A DNA stretch of 64,000 nucleotides from Megachile rotundata (Eukaryota; Arthropoda; Insecta; Hymenoptera; Megachilidae): contig NC_134993.1 in assembly GCF_050947335.1 (NCBI RefSeq), positions 7,998,001 through 8,062,000 of the forward strand, given 5' to 3'. The position numbers were made by a program, and so were the translations under genes. The notes beneath the pieces are model-generated. The model saw only the letters and a program-made list of their open reading frames with translations. It was not told the origin of the DNA and did not search any database. Of the stretch, positions 34,080 through 44,855 are shown in pieces (position 1 is the first letter of the stretch; each line of letters opens with the position of its first letter).

Positions 34080-34385
34080 TACCTTCTGCAAAGTCCCCAA
34101 TATTTTTGTTTGTTCGTTTATCTGTTTGTTTGTCTGTAATCTGTGCTATAGATTGTAATTTAGGGTCTTTTGACCCGAAATTTTGAAGGTAGACTCGTGG
34201 GATATACTAAACTGTATAGATTTTGGTAATGAAATCTGACGACAAGAACCTGTCGTCTAAGGTCGAATCGATAAAGAACGACCTTGTATCGTTTTCAATA
34301 ATTTTTCATATGTAGAGAAGACTGGAAACATGTTAGAGTTCTGTAACTCATTGTTGACGCTAATACTTGGTCGACATAGACGATT
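34080..34385 (+). repeat. Dispersed repeat family R2, copy 1 (5' part)
   Basis: Aligns with 53960-54250: TTTGTTTG.CTGTA, TAGGGTCTTTTGACCCGAAAT against TAGTGTCTTTTAACTTGAAAT, GACAAGAACCTGTCGTC, GGTCGAATCGATAAA, ATCGTTTTCAATAATTTTTCA and AACTCATTGTTGACGCTAATACT. Copy 1 is interrupted by the minisatellite that follows and appears to resume at 34946. Class unknown. Confidence 0.75.
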
Positions 34386-34945
34386 CCAAGTTCCTCAAAT
34401 CCCAAATTCTCCAAGTTCCAAATTCTCCAAATTCCAAATTCCCCAAATCCCAAATTACCCAATTTCCAAATTCCCAAATTCCCGAAATCCCAAATTCTCC
34501 AATTCCCAAATTCCCCAAATCCCACATACCAAATCCTATAAGGTCCCAAATGCCCTAAGATCCCAAATCCCCTAAGGTCCCAAATCCCCTAAGATCCCAA
34601 ATCCCCAAAGACCCAAATTCTCAAAATCCCAAATTTCTGAAGTTCCAAAGCCCCAAAGTCCCAAATTCCCCAAATCCCAAATCCCAAATTCTCCAAATCT
34701 CAAATTTCCCAAATCCCAAATTCCCCAAATCCCAAATTCCCTAAATCCCAAATTCCCCATATCCCAAATTCCCCAAATCCCAAATTCCCCAAATCCCAAA
34801 TTCCCCAAATCCCAAATTCCCCAAATCTCAAATTCCCCAAATCCCAAATTCCCCAAATCCCAAATTCCCCAAATCCCAAATTCCCCAAATCCCAAATTCC
34901 CCAAATCCCAAATTCCCCAAATCCCAAATTCCTCAAATCCCAAAT
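34386..34945 (-). repeat. 16-bp minisatellite AAATTCCCCAAATCCC
   Basis: Near-perfect 16-base units, about fourteen almost identical ones between 34715 and 34945, with more diverged units to the left. On the minus strand this is GGGATTTGGGGAATTT, with G-runs every three to four bases, so it is G-quadruplex-capable. A 16-base unit read in any frame gives the same 48-base, 16-residue peptide period, which explains long minus-strand frames (123 and 103 codons) of GIWGIWDLGNLGFGEF type. These are not genes. Confidence 0.95.
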
Positions 34946-35580
34946 GTGTTTCGTATCATTTTCAATAGTTTCACATACGTTTAATCGTTTGTACGACTTT
35001 GAAACCTCCACATCTCACTCTTGCTCTACCTACAAGTTTACACTAGATAACATATTTTACTTGTGTATTCAACGTTTTATTCTTGTCTGTAACGAGTTTA
35101 TTTTGTAAATGTAAATTACATTTTTTTAATATTGATGTAACGAAGCACTTAATCTTACATGGAACACGTAATTGTGTACAACGAAAATGGCGATATAAAC
35201 TATACTAGAAATACGTGCGTTAGCTTTGATAAATGAGACCAAAACTTTGAAATATAGTGCAGATTCTCATTATAGTCTATGGGGTTAATCCGAACAAAAC
35301 AGATGGGGTTCATTCGATGGTATCATACGAACAAATTGTTTGAAATTGCTGATGTTGCATTTGGGTATCCAAGTTTTTTAATTTAATGGATTTTGTACTT
35401 ATAAGTTTACAAGTTTTCAAAGTGTCAATGCTTTGAAGTTTCAATGTTTTAAAATTTCAAAGTTTCAGATGTTCAAACTCTCAATAAGTTTTTCATGATT
35501 AAATTATAATATTTCACAAAGATATGTTACATATATTTTAACTTTGATAATCTACTTTTTTAAGAAATTCACAAAAATGT
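34946..35580. other. Spacer beginning with resumed R2 repeat
   Basis: The first roughly 30 bases (GTGTTTCGTATCATTTTCAA) match 54268-54300, the part of the R2 repeat that follows the tract position. The rest is AT-rich with short TTTCAAAGT low complexity at 35405-35480. Confidence 0.4.
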
Positions 35581-36430
35581 AATTTCCAAATGTTTCTAAT
35601 ATGCGTGTGTTAGTGCAAAGAGGTGCTCCCATGGTGCCTAAACTTGGCGTAATCTTTTATTTACGTGTAATGTACTTCTGTGGGATTTGTTAATACTCTT
35701 ATAAAACGTGGTGATAGCAAAAAAGTGCGAATCAATACATATGAAAAAATCACTCAATTGAAAGGATGGGGGAGTGAGCCAATAGAGAGAGGCACCAGAG
35801 TGGCGCTATGTCATCTAGGATGAGATTTGTGAAAGCCACTATAGTCGATCGTCGTGCCTAAAAGGTTAATCGTCACTTACTATTATTAAATCTGCAACGG
35901 ACAAGGGTGTCCTTTGACTACATAAGTTTAACCCCTTAACTTATAATTTTTTCGAGAGTTGTATCAGTTAGAGTCAACTAATCACTGTTGTATTATTAAA
36001 GTAAATAAAAAAACTTGAAATGTTAGACACATTTTGAATTTAGCGATTTTAAATTGTATAAATTGTAACCAGTACTGAACTGAAATCTCACTTGCAGGGC
36101 AAATACGATTTCTTTTTGTTATATTTGAACTGTGCTGTGCGTTACGAGTGTGCGATAAACCAAGGAGTTAAAAAGCCTGACCTAAGTGATTGTAAAACTG
36201 TAAGGCTGTTTATTCTTCTTCACGTTATATTTATTTTTGCGTAAGTACGTAAATAGATAAATAATGAAGCTTATTTTGTCAGGGAAATGAAATGAAAGCC
36301 ATTATAGTGGCGTGTCGTGCCTAGGAGGGTAAATGGTGCCCTTTTTGTAGCCTAGCGCGGACCATGGAGAAGTTCTGCTTTATGATTACTGCGCTATCTG
36401 ACAAGACATTCCGTACCGTCTCGTATCGAA
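35581..36430 (+). repeat. Dispersed repeat family R3, copies and fragments
   Basis: A clear copy lies at 36286-36430: AAAGCCATTATAGTGGCG.GTCGTGCCTAGGAGGGTAAATGG, then GCGCGGACCATGGAGA, TCTGCTTTATGATTACTGCG, CTATCTGACAAGACATTCCG. It aligns inverted with 48468-48612 and partly with 58860-58960. A partial copy is at 35810-35875 (GAAAGCCACTATAGTCG, GTCGTGCCTAAAAGG). Bases 35700-35770 resemble 59050-59110 (AAACGTGGTGA, CACTCAATTGAAA). No ORF or TIR was found; the class is unknown. Confidence 0.7.
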
Positions 36431-37424
36431 GTTCGAATACTCTAAGATAAATTATGTTTATCCCACAAATTTCGCAAATTTCATTTGAATATACTTTTAA
36501 GTCAAGTCATACTCAACTTCCTACGATTCGACACAAGTATTAAATAATCAAATATTAACATTAAACAATATCCACACCTCACAATTTCGAAAGTGCCATA
36601 TAACTACGTTAGCATCATCGATTCAATCATCATCTGAACGAATTATTAATCCATTGAACCCGACTATCTTCCCAAACGAGACATTTCGGATGCTAAACCC
36701 TATCCCTAGAGTGCAAGGGATGAAGTAAGTTACTTTTAACATAGATGAACTTACGAAATGAGCGGTGACTAACGGTCGCCGCGAAATTGAATGATGGCTA
36801 TAAACCGTGATGAGAATATACGTAGTTTGACATTAAAGAGAAATCGTTCTTGTAAACGAAATTCTTGAACACGACAGCTGTCGTTGCAGCCTGACGTCGT
36901 CTTCCGACCGTAAATTCGGTGTTTACTACACATTCGAGCACGAAGGACGCGTTTAGAAAGCTTCACGAAAAGCGACAGATGACAATGTCGCATGACATCG
37001 GATAAAATGTATTAACCGGTCGACTTTTGGATTAGGGGACACCGTGTCCCCGTAGGATTGATCGTCGACAAGATGTGACAGTTTTCTTGCGAAACACGGT
37101 TCAAACTCTTGTCTCTAACTTTCACGACTGGCTAACTTATTGCTACTTTTTTCTTACGGTTCTCTGAACCAAGGTTTTGATCAAATCTAAGAAAATAGCT
37201 TCTTGAAGCACTGTTTTTTAATGTTTCTTGTAGAATTTAGTAGTGTTTGATAAATGTAGGTGAAATACAATGATTCTGAACGTTGCAACCCGTTGGTGCA
37301 GTAGTTATACCTTGTTGAAGTTTGGTGGTTTTGGAGAATTGTATTAGTTTAACTAGGATAAACTATTGGTAACTAGGTAATAAGTGAACTATTATACAGT
37401 AAAACACGTTCTGTGATTATTAAA
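36431..37424. other. GC-richer island (36.7-37.1 kb) and spacer
   Basis: Unique CG-containing sequence around 36740-37120 with a 74-codon minus-strand frame lacking any motif. It is a candidate conserved non-coding block. The flanks are AT-rich. Confidence 0.3.
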
Positions 37425-38220
37425 AATACTATTACGAGATCAATATTATTTTGACGGCAAAATTGTCGACATAAATATTCGCACAGTCGAAGTGCAAATT
37501 CGTTGGCGCAAAAACGTCCGCTTCTCATTCAGTCTTTCGGTAGCTAACCTTTATTAAATTTCATTTGGCTAATGATTCCAAAATTCCAAACTTTCGAATT
37601 TCAAAATTCCGAATTCCAAAATTTCAAATCTCAAATTCTCCAAGTCCCAAATTCCTCAAATCCAAAATTCCCTAGATTCCAAATTCCCCAAATGCAAAAT
37701 TTCCTAGATTCCAAATTCCCAAAATCCCAAATTCCTCAAATTCCAAATTCCCCAAATCTCTAATTCTCCAAATCTCTAATTCTCCAAATCCCAAATTCCC
37801 CGAATCCCAAATTCCCCGAACTCCAAATTCCCCAAATCCCAAATTCCCCAAATACCAAATTCCCCAAATCCCAAATTCCCCAAATCCTAAATTCCCCAAA
37901 TCCCAAATTCCCCAAATCCCAAATTCCCCGAATCCCAAATTCCCCGAACTCCAAATTCCCCAAATCCCAAATTCCCCAAATCCTAAATTCCCCAAATTCC
38001 AAATTCCCCAAATCCCAAATTCCCCAATTCCCAAATTCCCCAAATTCCAAATTCCCCATGTTCATTAAAAATGCTATTAGATAAATGTTTCACTATCATA
38101 ATTGTCGTCATAAATATCTGCACAGTTGCAGTGTAAAGTCCTCTCATTCTATCTTTCGCCGGGCGCCATGATTCCATTTTTTGAATATGCACCCTAGCTA
38201 ACATTTATTTAATTTCATTT
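37425..38220. repeat. Direct repeats flanking a minisatellite
   Basis: Bases 37425-37570 and 38066-38215 align: AATACTATTA against AATGCTATTA, AATTGTCGACATAAATATTCGCACAGT against AATTGTCGTCATAAATATCTGCACAGT, then CTCTCATTC, TCTTTCG, TAGCTAAC.TTTATT and ATTTCATTTGG. The two copies bracket the array at 37571-38060, so the unit may have been flank plus array. Confidence 0.75.
37571..38060 (-). repeat. Hybrid minisatellite: GAATTCCAAAATT to AAATTCCCCAAATCCC
   Basis: The left end (about 37578-37630) uses the GAATTCCAAAATTTC words of the 16.8-kb array. From about 37640 it becomes the 16-base AAATTCCCCAAATCCC unit seen at 34.4 kb. The minus strand is G-rich (GGGATTTGGGGAATTT), hence open frames of 123 and 101 codons that are not genes. 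A longer internal duplication (CCCCGAATCCCAAATTCCCC, then GAACTCC) occurs at 37799 and 37927. Confidence 0.9.
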
Positions 38221-40768
38221 GGTTAAAGTTTCATCGTTTACCCGTGATCTAACTGAAATTCAAAGTAAATTATACTTGCCTACGAACTTTTTACCGTGAT
38301 TACCACTCTTATATATAGCCTTCTGCATTGGTTCCTGTGTAACTTTTTAAACAGTCCGTGTGAATTTCATTAACGAAATTAACGTGTGCCTTTATAACAG
38401 AAGTATAGTGAACGCCTCACGATTCTCGATTATGATGATACGACATACTTGCGTTAGCGTCGATTCGCAACACCCGATGTCTACTTTTCTAGCACGATTG
38501 TTTATTTTACCAAATTTCGCCGATCTTTAAAATTGTGAAAAATATGAACTTGTGAAACATTCTATACTTTAGTCTGAAACAATTTATTTTCCTTTAGTCA
38601 ATAAAAGAATTTATTTTCTTAGCTTCTACAAAGAAAAAATACATTGTACTGTTCTAATTATATATTGCTGTTTTTTATCAATGTCAGACATTGACGTACT
38701 TTAATCGAAATTAAACAAAAAAAGTTTAAAACGTAATACGATAATATTTAGGCTAAATCGAAGGTCCGACGAACTGCGTTATATAACGACGAGGAAATTT
38801 ATTCGATTGGTGTTCTACTTTCAATAAACGAGGGAGATTTTAAATTCTCTGTTCATTTTTAAAACCAATGTTAGTACAGGTCATTTGATAGTCAATAATG
38901 CTATTAAGCGTTGTCGGAGTGGAAGCAATTAATACTTCATTCAGTAGCCAAAAAGATATGTGTAAAAATAACGAAAAGGTCGCAAATGTGAAGCTTTTAA
39001 TGGATGAAAGTACTACACATAAAATTTAATGTTTTATCTCTTTATACTTGTAAATGTGGTTTTAGTCGTTTATACATATGTATGTGGCTTAATCGTTTAT
39101 GGTGTTTAATAGATTGCATGTTTAAATGAAAGTGGATTATGGGTTATAGTAGTTTATATTACAGTAAATAGTTTAAATAATAGCAAATAATTTAAGTAAT
39201 ATTTAACAGTAGTAAATATTAGTATAAATAGTAATAATTTGTAATTTAATTAAGAGTAAATAATAATTAATAGCAGTTTAAATAGTAAATTGTAGTCTAA
39301 GTCATATTAAATAATAGTAAATTTTAGTATAAACCGTTGTAAATAATAATAAATATTCAAATCGCAATAATAATTATAGATAGTAACCTAAATTATACTA
39401 ATAATAATTAAACACACATATGTACAATATTTAACAAATTACTTTCTTGATATAATAACATAAATATAGAAAAATTTCATTTATATACTAACTCATATAA
39501 TAATTATAAACAGTAATCTAAATTATAGTAATAATAATTAAACTAAAATATTAATAGTATTTAATTTTAACTAATTAATTTTGAGACCAACATGTTTTTC
39601 CATCTAAACATTTTACCAACAAGAAAACACTTCATTATAAATGTATCTTAACTATTTTAATATAAACTTGAAAATATTTTATCTACATTACTAACAATAA
39701 CTTTAAAGTCATTATTTTTCATTTTTTAAAACTTTGCAATTTATAACAATTTTTAACTAAATCCAAAAAATTAAACACTTCAATTTTAAAAAAATAGTAA
39801 ATAGAATTATTTTTAATTCTTTAATTAACCATTTATCTTAAAAATACTTAAAAAAAAAATTTTACTTAAAATAAAATAAAATAATTTTATTTGAATATAC
39901 TTTAAACTCATTTTTCAAAAAACTGAGATTTACAATTATTTACCAAATTAACTGCGTTTCACTTTAAATTATATTTTTCCACTATTTTTAGTTCACTTTT
40001 CTTATACTTACAACGTTACATTCTAGGTAACCAAAAGAATATTTCTTGTAGATTATTTGTTTCATATCGCAATCGTGAAAAATGAAATTACGAAGCACGG
40101 TGAAATTACATAATACGAAGAATGAAAACGAAGAGGAAAGAAAAGTAGTTCTTGCACAACGGATTGAAGTATTTACATTTCTGTTTTGCTCGACTTTTTC
40201 GAGTACGTATATCTATTTCTTTCTTATCTGAACTCTGCACTGTTGGTTCTATACATTTTGAGAAGTTCTTATAACCCGACGAGAAGTCAAAAGGAAAACG
40301 AAGCTACGTGGGAAAACGGCGGAACTACTTACTTTTCGTAAGGATTCAACGGGGAAATTTTTGACACAGAAATTTGAAGTGTAAAAGAGATTTTATGAGA
40401 TTTATCAAAGAGTGTGAAATATAGGGAAAGTTTGGTTAAGAATCTTTTAATTTACAATTTAAACATTGAAGCAGAGGAAAGAATGGTTCACACTTGACTT
40501 TCTGAAACTGTGTCGAAAGTTTAATTTTCATTTACAAATAAATATAGAAATTTTCGTTTTTGTTCATAAAATAGTTTCTTGAAAAGGAAGAGAAAATTTT
40601 CTTTTTAATTTATATTTATAAATTTATGTGAAAATTTTCATTTTTATTTTCAAAATTTTCATTTCACTTTTACTGTCACTGTTAAGGATATTGTTGATTG
40701 TAGGAACGCGAAATATTTCATTTTAGTTTATAATTATTGGCATATTTTAGTTTGTCGCGATTTGGTGT
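38221..40768. other. AT-rich spacer, no gene recognised
   Basis: A small unique CG-containing patch lies at 38400-38480. A TAAT/AGTAAATAATA low-complexity stretch runs from about 39140 to 39560, with ATAATTATA.A.AGTA.CCTAAATTATA repeated at 39370 and 39500. The rest is AT-rich. No ORF is worth calling. Confidence 0.3.
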
Positions 40769-40772
40769 TATA

Positions 40773-42579
40773 GAGGGTGTCCCGTAACTAGTGTTACTCC
40801 CTGAAAGGGGTGGTAGAGGACGTTATTCTGAACAAGATTTTCCTTTGCAAAAATGGGGTTTGAAGCTTCGTTTTTGAATTATTAAGCTAAAACACGGACC
40901 AATCAGAGCGCGAGGATTTCGCGCGCTCAGACGCGAGACGACAGCTCCGAAAATGACAGTCGATCGTGATCGTGAACAAGCGTATCGATACCACGTCGGT
41001 ATAACGTCGGTACAACAGGAAGCTATTAGGTAAAAGTTAAATCGAATAATGAATTAAGAAGTGAAGAATAATATTAAATTCTTTGTAATTCATGAATGAG
41101 AGATAAACCAATTAGTTGTTGTTTACCCAGACCAAGTATATTGTATTTATTTTACGCCTTCGAAAAGGAAAAAGAATAAATTCAAGAAAATTAATTTTTC
41201 GACTCTTCGAATGAAGCAAACGAATAAATTCACATTTCAAAACGAATGAGTACCTTGCCTATGAAATGAGATCGAACTGGAATAGAATATCTATACCTCA
41301 TTGCAGTACCTTATTGAAGTGCAATAAATCTATTGCTGCGTACGTTTAATTTTAAAAATACAGAAGTAACTTAAATAACACTTACTCATTGATTCATGGA
41401 AAAACTAGCTTCGATAAAAAATATTTGTGTCACCGGGTATATCCACCGATCAGAGTATCAACAGCTGATGTCCTGGCAGGGTCAATGAACTCTCAATTTA
41501 TTTCACTGTCTCCTTCTAATAATTGCACAACATAAGCACGACCGGTAAACGGACCGAATGAAAACGCGTAAACGATTATTCATAGATATGTATGTTTGAC
41601 GATACGCTATATTCCCATTATAAAGTATCCGAATTGAGAAATCGAAGTTATATTACATATTTTATTAGAAGACATTGTTACACTGGCCACGGATCGCGGT
41701 TTCGTTCTCGATCGCGAGGCATATGTCGCGAACGGTTGCCATGCAACGATGATCTGTTGAACGACTGCGGCGTCGATCGACAGTCGTCGTTTATTGTCGA
41801 AAGAAACGTGTCGAAATAAAAGGTATCGTTGTTTTTAACCGAAAATTCTGTTTTCTTGCTTTCAAGATAGTATAGTTTAAATTATTTATGAATATTCGCT
41901 CACGTGTTTTCATTCGTCCTATTTACGTGTCGGACTAACACTGAAAATGAGTGAAAATTAGTAAAAAGTGACAGAGAAAAGTGATAATAAAAACTAATAA
42001 TGAAAGATAACTGTGAAGTTACTTGAGCGTTTCTTGAGAGTTTCTGAATGGTGATTTATTTATGCTATCAGTAAGAATCGGTGGATCGACCCGGTGACAG
42101 AGATGCATTTTCATCGTGATTATTTACGGTTCAATGGGTGAGTTATATTTAAATTTGTTAATTATTCAAATTCAAATTTTTATTTGTTGATTGGAAAGGT
42201 TATTTCATATTTTAAAAATAAGAATTTGTTCTTTTTCATCATCACAATATTTAATGAGAATAATTTTCCATATTTTATCTATTATTTCTTTGCGATAACA
42301 AATAAATGTATCGAATAAATTCGACTTATTCTGATTACGTGAGTAAGAACTAATTTTTTTATTTCTTATGCATTAGTAAATGATAATTCAATAATAATTC
42401 AGATTTTTTCATTTGTTTTTCAATGTAACTTTCATCTAACAGCTTTCTATCATACCGTGATTTTGCTTAATAATTCAAAAACGAAGCTTCAAACCCCATT
42501 TTTGCAAAGGAAAATCTTGTTCAGAATAACGTCCTCTACCACCCCTTTCAGGGAGTAACACTAGTTACGGGACACCCTG
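40773..42579. mobile_element. Non-autonomous DNA transposon with 115-bp TIRs and TATA duplication
   Basis: Bases 40773-40887 are the inverse of 42465-42579, nearly perfect over 115 bases. Termini are GAGGGTGTCCCGTAACTAGT (left) and CAGGGTGTCCCGTAACTAGT (right, reverse strand). TATA flanks both sides (40769-40772 and 42580-42583). The 1.6-kb interior has no transposase; it includes CG-rich blocks at 40895-41010 and 41680-41815. The superfamily is unresolved: a 4-base TATA or 2-base TA duplication and this terminus do not decide it for me. Confidence 0.8.
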
Positions 42580-42583
42580 TATA

Positions 42584-42698
42584 TGTAATAATTTGAGTTA
42601 TAAGGACGTTTGTAAAGAATGCAAGGGGGTAACGAGTGGAAATGTGAGGCATCAAAATTGTTAATTATTAATTGTTTATAATTTATTGTTATGTTATG
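42584..42698. other. Short spacer
   Basis: No feature seen. Confidence 0.3.
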
Positions 42699-43370
42699 GA
42701 CTGGTAGGCGATCTCTTTGCGGCGCGGGGGCGCTTTATGCGACCCTGTGGTCGACAAGCCGTGGCTAGGGGGGGCGTTTATAACGTCCCTCTGAGGCCTC
42801 CATGAAGCCCCGTGAGGGATGATGCTTTTGCATCTCCTGTTGTGAGGGTCGACGGACGGAAATTACTTCGGTAATTTTCCGAGACGTACAGGCTAACCTA
42901 AGAGCAAAGCCACCAGGATTTTGAATCGTTTTCGGATCGATATCGTCCGTAGTGGGGGTAGGACCACGTGACTCGGCAGGGTCCGTGCCGCTACGGAACG
43001 ATACGCGCTTATCTTTCGCTCGATAGCCGCCTTGCAATTCGGTCGATATTTACGCCCTTGCTCGTTTCACTGAATTTATTGATAAAATCATTTTCAAAAC
43101 TAATTTTCTTCTGTTAATTAAATTGATTGAGATTTCGCGTTCCTTATTTTGTCGATTACTATTTATTTTCACAATTATTTCGTATTATTTAATATATATA
43201 TTATTGAAAATTGTTTGTTAGTGTTCGTATATTTAATATATTATTGTACATGTTATTCATCGTCGTTATTGTGTTACGAATTGTATACTTTGTGTTTGTA
43301 AATAAATATATTTAATTAATCCCAATTCAATTTGTTTTTCTGTTATTTCCCTTACGTTTTCAACAGATAT
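42699..43370 (+). repeat. Repeat R4, left copy (LTR-like), tail-to-tail pair
   Basis: The CG-rich head (GATCTCTTTGCG, GCCGTGGCTAGGG, CCTCTGAGGCCTCCAT, GGTAATTTTCCGAGACG, GCCACCAGGATT, GGACCACGTGA) is followed by an AT-rich tail ending with AAATAAATATA and GTTTTTCTGTTATTTC. The same order appears inverted from 44855 down to 43378. The AATAAA-like word near the tail end fits an LTR or an RNA-derived repeat. A 90-codon minus-strand frame inside is not conserved and not called. Confidence 0.75.
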
Positions 43371-43771
43371 AAATAACAAAAACAAATAACGAAGGCAAGG
43401 AATTAATTAATTAATATTTATTGGAAAAAACAAAATTGAATTATTTACAATATATGTATACATACAAACGAAATTGCAAAACAGTTTTGAATATAATATT
43501 TAAGGCAACTCAAATAACGTAACTTTATTTATTTATAATAATTTATAGCAAACGGTTTCAAAGTGACAATTTGTAACGAGGAGCGCAATGAACAACCGAT
43601 CGAAAGGACGGTCAACGAAAGAATGCTCGCAATTGATAAGTAGTAGCGGCCCGAGCCCCGCGCTATCACGTGGCCCTTCCTCCCATTCCGGCCTATACAA
43701 TTGTGAATACCTGGCGGCTTTACTCTTAGGACCAGCCTGAACGTCTCGGAAAAATTACCCATGTAACACGT

Positions 43772-44691
43772 CACTCAATAAGTCTCCGGTCTAACTAAGA
43801 AAAACAAATTTTTTTTTGGAAATTCCACATTAATCATCAATATACATTCCTTCCAGTGTGATACATTGATTCCAACGCTCCTCTAACTTTTCAATTCCCT
43901 TTATATTAAACGATTTGTCTTTGCCCCCAAAAGAAGCTTCAGTTTCCGCAATCACTTCTTCATTTGAGCCAAATTTCCTTCCCTGGAGCATTTTTTTCAT
44001 ATCTGCAAAGAGCCAGTAGTCGCTGGGGTCCAAATCTGGGGAGTACGGTGTGTGGGGAAACAATTCAAAACGTAATTCATTCAATTGAACCATCGTGTTC
44101 ATCGACTTGTGACACGGCGCATTGCCTTCGTGAAACAGCAAACTCGGCACCTACTTTGAAAGCAATTTGCACATGCCCAAATTTTCATGCAAAATTGTGA
44201 AAACACTACCTTCTGATATCTTCAAGGCATCAGCTATCTCACACAACTTAAGTTTATGGCCCTTTAAAACTATTTTGTGGACATTTTTTATGTTTTCCGG
44301 AACGACTACTTATTTTGGAAACCAGAGCGTTCAGCATCATCGGCGCTTGTATGACCGCGTTTAAATTGAGCATACCAGTCAATGATAGTTGATTTCCCTG
44401 GTGCAGAGTCCCTATAATGCTTATGAAGTCACTTTTTGGCTTCAACAGTATTTTTTCCGATTAAAAAACAGTGTTTAATCAACACACGAAATTCCTTTCT
44501 ATCCATTGTCTTCAAAATTACGAAACTGGGGGTACTAAAATGACTGTAATTTCTAAACTATTGGTCAGAATACCCTGAAATTTTGACACGTACTGTTTGA
44601 AGGTTAGTATTTTTCGAAAATAACGTGGGTCTGTCACCAGTATCGCCATATATGTGTCAGACCAGGGACTTATTGAGTGACTTATTGAGTG
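43772..44691 (-). mobile_element. mariner element, internally deleted, inserted in R4
   Basis: Termini are CACTCAATAAGTCTCCGGTC on the left and CACTCAATAAGTCCCTGGTC on the right (reverse strand). The right end carries an extra tandem copy of 12 terminal bases (44680-44691). A clean TA duplication is not visible, perhaps because of that terminal rearrangement. The element is about 0.92 kb, shorter than a complete mariner of about 1.3 kb. Confidence 0.8.
43830..44506 (-). pseudogene. mariner transposase, internally deleted and broken
   Basis: The frame starts at ATG 44506 with MDRKEFRVLIKHCFLIGKNT, has a TGA soon after, then WYAQFKRGHTSADDAERSG of the helix-turn-helix region, with further stops and shifts. 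It then jumps to the C-terminal half, open for 106 codons ending at 43830. There HEGNAPCH stands where the family has a second catalytic Asp (H.DNAPCH), so Asp is replaced by Gly. YSPDL.PSDYWLF keeps the third Asp. The segment between the DNA-binding region and the second Asp, including the first catalytic Asp, is deleted. It is a different mariner family from the one at 14 kb. Confidence 0.85.
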
Positions 44692-44855
44692 TTAATTTTC
44701 CGTCCGCGGACCCTCACCAGATGCAAAGCATCGTCCAAATCGGGGTCGATGGAGGCCTCAGGGGTCAGTCATGAACGTCCTCCCTAGCCACGGCCTGAAC
44801 GGCCCCAGGTTCGCAAAAGCGTACCTGTGCACGCAAAGAGATCACCGTCCAGGTT

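Larger units (their letters stand above)
43378..44855 (-). repeat. Repeat R4, right copy, interrupted by mariner
   Basis: Inverted relative to 42699-43370. Its head is at 44692-44855 and its tail at 43378-43771, split by the mariner at 43772-44691. The uninterrupted left copy reads straight from GGACGGAAATTACTTCGG into GGTAATTTTCCGAGACG, which locates the insertion site. The tails of the two copies meet near 43370-43378, so the pair is tail-to-tail. Confidence 0.75.

Noticed and set aside
34572..34943. Glycine/tryptophan-rich 123-codon frame
   Set aside because: It is a translation of the 16-bp minisatellite, which reads identically in all frames. The same applies to 34700-35011 and 37672-38065.
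41592..41819. 75-codon ORF in the TATA-flanked transposon
   Set aside because: No transposase or other motif, short, and ends in CG-rich non-repetitive sequence without support.
42765..43037. 90-codon ORF in CG-rich DNA
   Set aside because: It lies in the head of repeat R4 and the frame is not preserved in the inverted copy.
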